A stretch of DNA of 6,336 bases from Bacillota bacterium (GTDB taxonomy: Bacteria > Bacillota > Clostridia > Peptostreptococcales > Anaerovoracaceae). Position numbers and translations under genes: made by a program. The notes beneath the pieces were generated by a model. The model saw nothing but the letters and a program-made list of their open reading frames with translations, had not been told where the DNA came from and searched no databases. Positions 1 to 5,048 of this stretch are shown here, piece after piece. The stretch spans positions 1 through 6,336 of the forward strand of contig JAFYFK010000133.1 in NCBI GenBank assembly GCA_017543805.1, written 5' to 3'. Numbering within the stretch: the first letter of the stretch is position 1; every line of letters begins with the position of its first letter.

Positions 1-21
1 GTTGTAAACTCTTTTTTCCAT
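1..21 (-). CDS. serC: 5' end of a leftward gene, probably phosphoserine aminotransferase (partial)
   Basis: Only seven codons are inside the window: ATG at 21-19 followed by EKRVYN, open to the left edge. An AAGGAG ribosome binding site at 34-29 sits 7 nt before the ATG, which fixes the start. Phosphoserine aminotransferases (SerC, PLP-dependent, converting 3-phosphohydroxypyruvate to phosphoserine in serine synthesis) typically begin with a short Met-x-(x)-RVYNFSAGP segment, and this start fits that pattern. Seven residues cannot prove the family. The independent support is the upstream leader ORF with ten serine codons followed by a terminator, which is what one would expect before a serine-biosynthesis gene. 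The existence of a gene start is well supported. The serC identity is an inference from two weak-to-moderate clues. Confidence 0.55.
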
Positions 22-34
22 AGCCTTTCTCCTT

Positions 35-66
35 AAAATAAAACCCGGAAAGCGGTGCCTTCCGGG
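35..66 (-). terminator. Attenuator-type terminator before the leftward gene
   Basis: Reading the minus strand, CCCGGAA (66-60) and TTCCGGG (50-44) form a perfect 7-bp GC-rich stem with a 9-nt loop, followed directly by TTTTATTTT (43-35). The AAGGAG of the leftward gene begins at the next bases. A terminator between leader and ribosome binding site would stop transcription just before the gene is reached, so it must be conditional. On the plus strand the stem is not followed by a T run, so it acts leftward only. Confidence 0.75.
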
Positions 67-90
67 AGTATTGCTTTTTACCGCATTCCG
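46..90 (-). promoter_or_regulatory. Candidate antiterminator pairing
   Basis: On the minus strand CGGAATGCGGT (90-80) can pair with ACCGCTTTCCG (56-46): ten base pairs with one central T-T mismatch. The second segment contains most of the loop and 3' arm of the 66-44 terminator, so the two structures exclude each other. A second option is GCGGTGC (118-112, the last codons of the serine leader ORF) pairing with GCACCGC (58-52) in the terminator loop, 7 bp. Which pairing operates, and how ribosome position selects it, cannot be settled by eye. Confidence 0.45.
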
Positions 91-106
91 TTCAGCACAC
101 TTCAAA

Positions 107-172
107 TTACAGCACCGCAGAGGAGCTGGAGGATGAAGAGGATGAACTTGCAAATGCCTTAGTGTTTTTCAT
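107..172 (-). CDS. Serine-rich leader peptide (candidate attenuator ORF)
   Basis: On the minus strand an ATG at 172-170 opens a 21-codon frame: MKNTKAFA, then ten serines in a row (148-119), then AVL and TAA at 109-107. The serine run uses AGT, TCA, TCC, TCT and AGC, five of the six serine codons. That argues for selection on the amino acid rather than a slipped trinucleotide repeat. The ORF lies about 85 nt upstream of the leftward gene at 1-21 and is followed by a terminator hairpin at 66-44, the classic order for ribosome-mediated attenuation, where slow serine-codon decoding signals scarcity of charged tRNA-Ser. A weak point is the lack of a clear Shine-Dalgarno before the ATG. If the TAAAAT box at 187-182 is used, transcription would begin only a few bases before the ATG and the ORF could be read leaderless. 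The alternative is a chance serine run opposite a GAG/GAT-rich stretch. Confidence 0.65.
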   Translation of the reverse strand: MKNTKAFASSSSSSSSSSAVL

Positions 173-181
173 ATTGGTGGT

Positions 182-210
182 ATTTTACGCTTCACCGCGG
201 TAAAAAGCAA
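182..210 (-). promoter_or_regulatory. Possible promoter of the serine leader transcript
   Basis: On the minus strand TTGCTT (210-205) and TAAAAT (187-182) are 17 bp apart, a fair -35/-10 pair. Transcription would start near 175, only about 3 nt before the leader ATG. A second TAAAAT at 228-223 could start the transcript upstream of the inverted repeat, but it has no recognisable -35. The choice matters because it decides whether the 197-210 arm is in the RNA. Confidence 0.35.
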
Positions 211-249
211 GCGGAAATGTGCATTTTACGGCATTTTCTGCGGCGCATC

Positions 250-280
250 TGTTATAATACAGGCAGGATTCCGAAAGGAG
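250..280 (+). promoter_or_regulatory. Extended -10 promoter and RBS of the lipoprotein gene
   Basis: TGTTATAAT at 250-258 is a perfect extended -10 (TGn plus TATAAT at 253-258). No convincing -35 lies at 17-18 bp spacing, which extended -10 promoters can tolerate. AAAGGAG at 274-280 is the ribosome binding site, 9 nt before the ATG at 290. An ATG at 283 lies in another frame and is too close to this site. Confidence 0.65.
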
Positions 281-289
281 TGATGAGAA

Positions 290-1642
290 ATGAGAAAAAC
301 ATGGATAGCTTTACTGCTTGTCTTTGCTCTGCTGGCGGCTGCCGGCTGCGGTAAGGCCGCGGAGACGCCTGCCGATACGCCCGCGCCTGCGGAGAATATA
401 ACCAAAGAAATTGAAGCCCCTGCCGCGGAGCCTGCGCCAGCGCAGGAACCTGCAGCGGGACCCGGACCGGAGCTGCCCCCGCAGATCTACCCGGACGGCT
501 ATCTGGAGGAGGAAGAAATGGCCGGCCTGCTTTCCGGCTTGTGGGAATTCCTTCCGAACGGTGACATTATCCGCCTGGAACCCTACGGTTTCTTCAGTTT
601 CGGCGATGAAGACCGCTTTGCGATGTTCAATACGACGGATGACGCCCAGAGCGTCAGCGGCACCTACGCGCTGGCGGACATCTTTATGGAGGGTCGCGGC
701 ACCTGGAACGAGCTGAGCTTTACGGTCAGCGAAATCTCCGAAGGCCATGCCGACGCGCGGGACATACTTGTGGGCGAGACCACCGACCTGCAGTTCCTGA
801 CCGCGCAGGTGGAAGGCGTGGACGCGCTGGCGCTGCGCTATCTGGGAAACGGCGACACATATTTCAGCTATAATATCCTTCAGAATGATCTTCAGGCCAC
901 GGACTGGTTCTGGGTCTTTGAACGGGAGCCGGACGAACCCCGGAATATCCCGACCGACGAACAGTACGACGCAATGCGGAAAAAAGGCGAGACCTTCTAC
1001 GCCTTCTGCTGGCGCGACTACGGCGACAGGTGCCTGCTGCAGGAAATGGCCGTCATTCCGTATCAGGAGGACTGGTACGGCGAGATGGAGGACTGCCTTA
1101 TGTACATGTACCCCGCCAACGGCCACGCTTTTACCGCGGTCCCCTACGAGATCGAGGGCATGAAGGACTACGCGCATTCCGGCGAATACAGGCCGGGCCT
1201 TATGAGGGTCACTACAGACGAAAACGGCATCGTGACGGAGCTGCTTCCGCTGCGCTACCTCGGCTACGGCGTTTACAGCTCAGAGCCCGAAATGAACGGC
1301 GCCGGGGATGACGAACGCAATCCCGGGTACTACAGCGAACACGACGCGCGTTTTATCGGCGAATGGATAAATCCGGACGAACCCACCGACAGGATATACA
1401 TTTCCGAGGCTTCGCCGCAGACCGGCGGCTACGAGCTGTTCTTCTCGAAATACCCGGACGCCGAGGCTTACGCCAACATAGACGGCGACGGCCTGTACAT
1501 GAACCAGATGCTGGTGGACGGCAAATGGGTCAGCGGAACGATCACGCCGGGAGAATTCAGCTTTGAGCTCACGATAACCGAATCCGACTTCCCGGGTCTG
1601 CCGAAAGGTAAAAAGATACGCTATATGGTTCCGGTCTACTAA
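290..1642 (+). CDS. Predicted secreted lipoprotein of unknown function
   Basis: This 450-residue protein starts with a lipoprotein signal peptide: MRK, a hydrophobic run (residues 5-16) and a lipobox ending AAGC with Cys20 as the lipid-modified residue. It should therefore be anchored to the outer face of the cytoplasmic membrane. Residues 21-66 are a Pro/Ala/Glu-rich linker with no expected fold. The rest is rich in Asp, Glu, Tyr and Trp and looks like beta-structured extracellular domains. Two segments begin alike, SGLWEF near 82 and IGEWIN near 356, which hints at two lipocalin-like beta domains around a middle part, but I cannot assign a family. Cys240, Cys248 and Cys269 are the only cysteines after the lipid site. 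The gene stands alone, with its own extended -10 promoter and a strong terminator 21 nt after the stop. No enzyme motif was seen. Lipoprotein export is well supported and function is unknown. Confidence 0.9.
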   Translation: MRKTWIALLLVFALLAAAGCGKAAETPADTPAPAENITKEIEAPAAEPAPAQEPAAGPGPELPPQIYPDGYLEEEEMAGLLSGLWEFLPNGDIIRLEPYGFFSFGDEDRFAMFNTTDDAQSVSGTYALADIFMEGRGTWNELSFTVSEISEGHADARDILVGETTDLQFLTAQVEGVDALALRYLGNGDTYFSYNILQNDLQATDWFWVFEREPDEPRNIPTDEQYDAMRKKGETFYAFCWRDYGDRCLLQEMAVIPYQEDWYGEMEDCLMYMYPANGHAFTAVPYEIEGMKDYAHSGEYRPGLMRVTTDENGIVTELLPLRYLGYGVYSSEPEMNGAGDDERNPGYYSEHDARFIGEWINPDEPTDRIYISEASPQTGGYELFFSKYPDAEAYANIDGDGLYMNQMLVDGKWVSGTITPGEFSFELTITESDFPGLPKGKKIRYMVPVY

Positions 1643-1655
1643 ATATTTCCGGAAT

Positions 1656-1696
1656 AAAAAGCCGGGCGGCTGTCTTTGCGGACAGCCGCCCTTTTT
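1656..1696. terminator. Bidirectional terminator between convergent genes
   Basis: GGGCGGCTGTC (1664-1674) pairs perfectly with GACAGCCGCCC (1681-1691) around a 6-nt loop, followed by TTTTT (1692-1696) on the plus strand. AAAAA at 1656-1660 supplies the U tract for minus-strand transcripts. It serves the lipoprotein gene (ending 1642) and the leftward acyl-CoA dehydrogenase (ending 1721). Confidence 0.92.
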
Positions 1697-1720
1697 GGTT
1701 ATTGCCTGTACGGGTTAATT

Positions 1721-2863
1721 CTATTTGAAGAGAGCGTTGGCTATGATAAGCCTCTGGATCTCGTTGGTCCCTTCGTAGATCTGGGTGATCTTAGCGTCGC
1801 GGAACATGCGCTCCACATGCTGCTCGCGCATGTATCCCTTGCCGCCCATGCTCTGGACGCACTCGGTCGTGACCTTCATGGCCAGATTTGTGCAGGCGAG
1901 CTTTGCCTTGCTGGCGTCTGCGGCAAAATCCTGACCTGTCTGCTGCTTCCAGACTCCCTTATAGAGAAGCAGGCGCGCCATTTCTATATCTACCTGCAGG
2001 TCGGCCATGCGGAACGCCATGTACTGATTGTCGCAGATGCGTCTTCCGAACTGCTTTCTTTCCATTATATAATCTTTGCAGATGTCGAAAGCGCCTTCCG
2101 CCAGCCCAAGACCCTGCGCAGCGACGCCCAGACGGCCGTAATTTAAGGAAGTAAGCGCGTATTTGAAGCCGCGGCCTTCTTCGCCGACCATGCGGTCTGC
2201 CGGAATTTCGGCGTTTTCCATGACGATCTCCGCGACTCTGGCGGAGCGTATGCCGCACTTGTTTTCAATATGTCCGATGCTGATCCCCGGGGTCTCCTTA
2301 AGATCGACCAGGAAAGCGGTCAGTCCCTTTGAACCCTTTGACGGATCTGTGTTCGCGACGATCACGGCGTAATCCGCTACAACGCTGTTGGTGATGAATT
2401 TCTTTGTGCCGTTGAGTATGTATTTGTCCCCGGATCTTACCGCGGTCGACTGGGCGGAACCTGCGTCGGAACCCGCTTCCGGCTCTGTAAGGGCAAAGCA
2501 TCCAAGAGCATCTCCCGCGCAGAGTCTGGGCAGGCAGTGCATCTTCTGCTCTTCATTGGCGAATTTGTCAATGACTGTGGCGAATGTAGAAGCGATCGCG
2601 AAAGATATCGCGAAAGAGGAGTCGACTTTGCTCAGTTCCTCAACGGCAAGCGTGAACGCGAAGTAATCGTTTCCGTGTCCGCCGTACTTTTTGTCGAACT
2701 GAAGGCCGACCAGTCCCGCGTCTCCAAGCTTTTTAAAGAGAGACATGTCGAATTCCTCGTTGACGTCCCTGTCGATGACTCCCGGGAGCAGTTCTGTCTG
2801 CGCAAAATCACGCGCGCGCTGCTGAATGTCTTTTTGATAATCAGTTAAAGTTAAGTCAAACAT
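1721..2863 (-). CDS. Acyl-CoA dehydrogenase, short-chain (butyryl-CoA dehydrogenase-like)
   Basis: This is a full-length FAD-dependent acyl-CoA dehydrogenase of 380 residues, the usual size, that interconverts a short acyl-CoA and its 2-enoyl-CoA with electron-transferring flavoprotein as partner. Numbering from the GTG at 2872, family signature 1 appears as CFALTEPEAGSD (125-136), and signature 2 lies in the QSMGGKGYMREQHVERMFRD stretch (340-359). The YEGTNEIQR motif near the C-terminus carries Glu367, the position of the catalytic base in short-chain and butyryl-CoA dehydrogenases. Exact substrate is not decided by sequence. No etfB, etfA, crotonase or thiolase gene is adjacent, so it is not part of a complete butyrate cluster here. 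I start at ATG 2863 (MFDLTLTDYQ), which matches the family N-terminus. GTG at 2872 is in frame, and neither start has a good RBS close by. The divergent LysR gene is its likely regulator. Confidence 0.93.
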   Translation of the reverse strand: MFDLTLTDYQKDIQQRARDFAQTELLPGVIDRDVNEEFDMSLFKKLGDAGLVGLQFDKKYGGHGNDYFAFTLAVEELSKVDSSFAISFAIASTFATVIDKFANEEQKMHCLPRLCAGDALGCFALTEPEAGSDAGSAQSTAVRSGDKYILNGTKKFITNSVVADYAVIVANTDPSKGSKGLTAFLVDLKETPGISIGHIENKCGIRSARVAEIVMENAEIPADRMVGEEGRGFKYALTSLNYGRLGVAAQGLGLAEGAFDICKDYIMERKQFGRRICDNQYMAFRMADLQVDIEMARLLLYKGVWKQQTGQDFAADASKAKLACTNLAMKVTTECVQSMGGKGYMREQHVERMFRDAKITQIYEGTNEIQRLIIANALFK

Positions 2864-2910
2864 AGTTTTCACAGTGCCCGCATTCTGCGCAGGCAGTCAT
2901 ACTCCTTTCC
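2856..2910 (-). promoter_or_regulatory. Misplaced strong RBS and 14-codon micro-ORF before the dehydrogenase
   Basis: GGAAAGGAG (2910-2902) is the only strong Shine-Dalgarno here, but it lies 38 nt before ATG 2863. An ATG at 2900-2898, only 1 nt after it, opens MTACAECGHCENYV with TGA at 2858-2856, overlapping the dehydrogenase ATG by 8 nt. A CTG at 2896, 5 nt after the RBS and in frame with the dehydrogenase, would add PAQNAGTVKT to its N-terminus. The options are reinitiation coupling, a CTG start, or an RBS-poor ATG/GTG start. Confidence 0.4.
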
Positions 2911-2938
2911 GATCCGCAGTGGTTTTACTGTTGCCCGT

Positions 2939-2968
2939 ATTATAGAACCTTCAGAGGCAGACCGTAAA
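2939..2968 (-). promoter_or_regulatory. Promoter of the acyl-CoA dehydrogenase gene
   Basis: On the minus strand TTTACG (2968-2963) and a perfect TATAAT (2944-2939) are 18 bp apart. The start would be near 2932, leaving a leader of roughly 70 nt before ATG 2863. Confidence 0.65.
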
Positions 2969-2983
2969 ATACTTATATCGCAA

Positions 2984-3009
2984 TATGGTCCATAGGCATT
3001 TACTTATGG
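2984..3009. promoter_or_regulatory. Candidate LysR operator: nested TATGG/CCATA dyads
   Basis: TATGG (2984-2988), CCATA (2990-2994) and TATGG (3005-3009) give an 11-bp palindrome TATGG-T-CCATA and a wider dyad CCATA-N10-TATGG. The group overlaps the -35 of the LysR gene and lies about 50-75 bp upstream of the predicted dehydrogenase start. That is the usual arrangement for a LysR protein that represses itself and activates its divergent neighbour. Confidence 0.5.
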
Positions 3010-3040
3010 ATTTGGCAAAAGTATAATAAGTATTGGAGAG
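2999..3040 (+). promoter_or_regulatory. Promoter and RBS of the LysR-type regulator gene
   Basis: TTTACT (2999-3004) and a perfect TATAAT (3022-3027) are 17 bp apart. GGAGAG at 3035-3040 is the ribosome binding site for ATG 3049, so the 5' leader is only about 15 nt. The GTG at 3040 overlaps the RBS and is unlikely to be the start. Confidence 0.65.
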
Positions 3041-3048
3041 TGGCTATT

Positions 3049-3939
3049 ATGATCTTTAAAAATTTTGATTACTTTCTGAGCATTGTCGAGACCGGGAATA
3101 TCACCAGATCCGCGGCAAAGCTTCATATTTCTCAGCCGTCGCTTACCCAGCACCTGCACCATCTGGAGGACGAGGTCGGCGCGGTGCTTTTTGACCGCAA
3201 CACTTTTCCGCTTAAACTGACTCCCGCGGGAGAGGTGTTTTACGAATACGTTCTGAAGTGCCGCGAGCTTGACGACAAGCTGTCATTTGACATAGCCGTG
3301 CTGCGCACCGATATTTCCGGAAAGCTTACGATCGGAGTACCCGTGCAGCTTCAGCCGTATTTCATGAAAACTGTTCTGGTGCCGTTTCTGGATGAGTATC
3401 CGGATATAGAAGTAAATGTCCGCGGCGAAAGCTCCCACGAACTTGAAAAGCTGCTGCAGCAGAGGGCTGTTGACCTGGCTATGATCTATTGCCTTAAGCC
3501 GCTGGTCAGCACATTGCGGTACGTGAAGCTCCGGGAAGACGAACTCCGGCTGATATGCAGCAGCAGAAGCCCGCTGGCGGAGCGCGAAGGAGAGATATCG
3601 CTGCCTGAGCTTGAAAAGGAAACGTTTTTTATGGTCAGCTCTGATTCTGTGATCCGTGAAGCAGTCGACGCGGTCTTCGCCTCGCAGGGATTCCGTCCGG
3701 CAAAGACCCGCGTCATTCCGGGCGTGGAGGCCGTTATGGATCTTGTGGCCGTGGGCAAGGGCATAGCTGTCGTTCCGGATACGTTCCTGGACAGTTATTC
3801 CCGCAGGAGCGAGCTGAAGGTATTAAAACTCGGGACGGCTCTTCCGCATTTAAACCACACTCTGCTGACGCATAAGGCAAACTGCCCGCGCCATGTCAGC
3901 TGCCTCGCGAAATACATAGAGATAAACGGGCGCCGCTGA
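3049..3939 (+). CDS. LysR-family transcriptional regulator
   Basis: A 296-residue protein of typical LysR length. The N-terminal winged helix-turn-helix spans about residues 3-60: FDYFLSIVETGNITRSAAKL then HISQPSLTQHLHHLEDEVG and LFDR, followed by LTPAG, all standard LysR positions. A linker helix follows (about 60-88), then a two-lobed periplasmic-binding-protein-like effector domain (about 91-290) starting at GKLTIGVP and including AVGKGIAVVPD (234-244). The effector is not predictable from these residues. The start at ATG 3049 is chosen because GGAGAG lies at proper spacing before it. The divergent partner is an acyl-CoA dehydrogenase, so the ligand may be an acyl-CoA, a carboxylic acid or a related metabolite, which is inference only. 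Dyads over its own promoter suggest autoregulation. A bidirectional terminator follows at 3973-4002. Confidence 0.95.
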   Translation: MIFKNFDYFLSIVETGNITRSAAKLHISQPSLTQHLHHLEDEVGAVLFDRNTFPLKLTPAGEVFYEYVLKCRELDDKLSFDIAVLRTDISGKLTIGVPVQLQPYFMKTVLVPFLDEYPDIEVNVRGESSHELEKLLQQRAVDLAMIYCLKPLVSTLRYVKLREDELRLICSSRSPLAEREGEISLPELEKETFFMVSSDSVIREAVDAVFASQGFRPAKTRVIPGVEAVMDLVAVGKGIAVVPDTFLDSYSRRSELKVLKLGTALPHLNHTLLTHKANCPRHVSCLAKYIEINGRR

Positions 3940-3972
3940 CGCGGTAAATGAAAATTAATACGAAATGAAATA

Positions 3973-4002
3973 AAAAACCGGATCCTTTCAGATCCGGTTT
4001 TT
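3973..4002. terminator. Bidirectional terminator between LysR and zinc-ribbon genes
   Basis: AAAAACCGGATC (3973-3984) pairs perfectly with GATCCGGTTTTT (3991-4002) around the loop ctttca. The A and T runs at the two ends give a U tract in either direction. It lies between the convergent stops at 3939 (plus) and 4030 (minus). Confidence 0.92.
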
Positions 4003-4029
4003 GAATGTTCTTGCGTATAAACAGATTCC

Positions 4030-4959
4030 TTAATACTTGTTCATCTCCGCGCCGCAGTTCTGGCAGAAGCGGGGCATCGGAACGTCGTCCGCGGCTTTCC
4101 ATCCGCAGACCTTGCAGGTCCTGGTCGGTTTGGCGTTGCCGCACTTGGTGCAGAAATTGCCGGTGTTGACGGTGCCGCAGAAGCAGGTCCACTCGTTGGG
4201 GTTCTTGTAGACTCCGGCCTTTTTTGCTGCCTCGACTCTTGCGAGATGCGCGGCGGCCATGCCTGTCGGGTCGGATATCGGTCCCGAAGTCGGAGCGGGA
4301 GCGGGGGTAGGCGCCGGTGCCGGAGCGGGGGCCGGTGCGGGAACTGTGTGCGGTTCCGCGGGCTCGACCTCGCGCCTTAAGAGCGCAGCCTTGGCTTCGC
4401 GCAGCTGCTGGTCGTACTTTGTATACTTGTCGTCCCACTTCATCTCAGGGTGGTCGGTGTCGCTCAGGTCGACGGTGATCTTGTCAAACCACGGGGAATT
4501 GATGTAGATGGTGATCTTGAAGCTGTATTCGTATTCGAACTTCTGAGGGTGATAGCTGGACTTTGTGCCGTCCTTGTTCTCGTAGAGGATCTCTTCCTTG
4601 TCTTCCTCGACCTCGGTATCGACGCCTGTCACCTGCTCGAGGGTGATGAGGTCCGGATTTAAGGTGCTCCAGTTGCTGCGGGATACGCAGAACACGCCCG
4701 CAGCGGAATCGATAAAGATCTTCTTATACTTACCGAATTCCTTGTCCGGCTTGAAGTTCGGAACGATCTTCTCGTTGTCCTCCCTGTACATCAGGTGGTT
4801 CTTGATGTCGGAGAGCTGGCGGTTCCTGACGCCGGAGAGGAACGGGGAAAGCTTGTTTCCGCAGTTCTTGCAGAGCGTTCCGTTAGCTATTTTGGTATTT
4901 CCGAGAAGTCCGAGCTTCTCGCCGCAGATATCGCAATATTTCGGATCAAAAAGTCCCAT
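4030..4959 (-). CDS. DUF4428-type zinc-ribbon protein with Pro-Ala linker
   Basis: This 309-residue soluble protein carries three likely zinc sites. The N-terminal module has C9-x2-C12 and C30-x2-C33 (YCDICG and LCKNCG) followed by LSDIKNHL, typical of DUF4428. Residues of about 75-180 form a middle domain with alternating beta-like segments (KKIFIDSAAGVFCV, YSFKITIYIN) that often follows this module. A Pro-Ala repeat linker covers about 206-224. The C-terminus has two zinc ribbons: C259-x-C261 with C270-x2-C273 (WTCFCG, FCTKCG), and C282-x2-C285 with C299-x2-C302. No signal peptide or membrane helix is visible. The role is unknown; zinc ribbons of this kind commonly mediate protein or nucleic-acid contacts. 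AGGAG (4970-4966) sits 6 nt before the ATG. It lies downstream of the PAP2 gene on the same strand but has its own promoter. Confidence 0.9.
   Translation of the reverse strand: MGLFDPKYCDICGEKLGLLGNTKIANGTLCKNCGNKLSPFLSGVRNRQLSDIKNHLMYREDNEKIVPNFKPDKEFGKYKKIFIDSAAGVFCVSRSNWSTLNPDLITLEQVTGVDTEVEEDKEEILYENKDGTKSSYHPQKFEYEYSFKITIYINSPWFDKITVDLSDTDHPEMKWDDKYTKYDQQLREAKAALLRREVEPAEPHTVPAPAPAPAPAPTPAPAPTSGPISDPTGMAAAHLARVEAAKKAGVYKNPNEWTCFCGTVNTGNFCTKCGNAKPTRTCKVCGWKAADDVPMPRFCQNCGAEMNKY
4290..4345. repeat. Low-complexity Pro-Ala coding repeat
   Basis: On the plus strand this is a run of GGxGC/GGxGCx hexamer units, which on the minus strand encode the alternating Pro-Ala linker of the zinc-ribbon protein. 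Such tracts change length easily by slippage; units here are in frame and uninterrupted by stops. Confidence 0.75.
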
Positions 4960-4997
4960 AGTCGGCTCCTTTCTGTTCAGTTACGTCCTTACCAAAA

Positions 4998-5026
4998 ATT
5001 ATAAGCAGTTGAGGCTTTGTTTGCAA
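4998..5026 (-). promoter_or_regulatory. Promoter of the zinc-ribbon gene
   Basis: On the minus strand TTGCAA (5026-5021) and a perfect TATAAT (5003-4998) are 17 bp apart, within the 89-bp gap after the PAP2 gene. This makes the zinc-ribbon gene independently transcribed. No terminator with a U tract is visible after the PAP2 stop, so readthrough may add to its expression. TGAGGC (5051-5046) can pair with a downstream GCCTCA but lacks a T run. Confidence 0.7.
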
Positions 5027-5048
5027 GAGTTCTGTATGTATTTGTGCC

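Larger units (their letters stand above)
71..210. repeat. 14-bp perfect inverted repeat bracketing the serine leader ORF
   Basis: TTGCTTTTTACCGC at 71-84 has its exact reverse complement GCGGTAAAAAGCAA at 197-210. The arms enclose 112 nt containing the whole serine leader ORF. In a minus-strand transcript begun upstream of 210 they would form a long-range stem, and the left arm shares bases 80-84 with the candidate antiterminator strand. There is no target-site duplication next to the arms (flanks gagta and gcgga), so a small mobile element is less likely. Confidence 0.6.

Noticed and set aside
51..60. GGCACCGC in the terminator loop resembles part of the T-box consensus, with C where tRNA-Ser would require it
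   Set aside because: In T-box RNAs this element lies upstream of the terminator stem, not in its loop. The leading U is replaced by A, and I see no stem I or specifier loop. The serine ORF is the better explanation.
42..204. Plus-strand open frame ending in a Glu/Asp-rich stretch followed by a hydrophobic segment (ELEDEEDELANALVFFILVV)
   Set aside because: It has no start codon with an RBS, and its acidic stretch is the complement of the serine run on the other strand. The minus-strand reading with a start, a stop and a downstream terminator explains the region better.
71..210. Small mobile element (MITE) bounded by the 14-bp inverted repeat
   Set aside because: There is no target-site duplication beside the arms, and the interior holds a coherent leader ORF.
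311..1177. Long minus-strand frame inside the lipoprotein gene
   Set aside because: It is a shadow frame of GC-rich coding sequence: Arg/Val/His-rich, no RBS, and opposite a gene with a clear signal peptide, promoter and terminator.
3040..3042. GTG as the start of the LysR gene
   Set aside because: It overlaps the GGAGAG that serves as ribosome binding site for ATG 3049, and ATG 3049 gives the typical LysR N-terminal length.
3896..4438. 180-codon minus-strand frame overlapping the zinc-ribbon gene and the terminator
   Set aside because: It crosses the 3973-4002 terminator and the end of the LysR gene, has an Arg/Ser/Gly-rich composition typical of shadow frames, and conflicts with the cysteine-motif-bearing frame.
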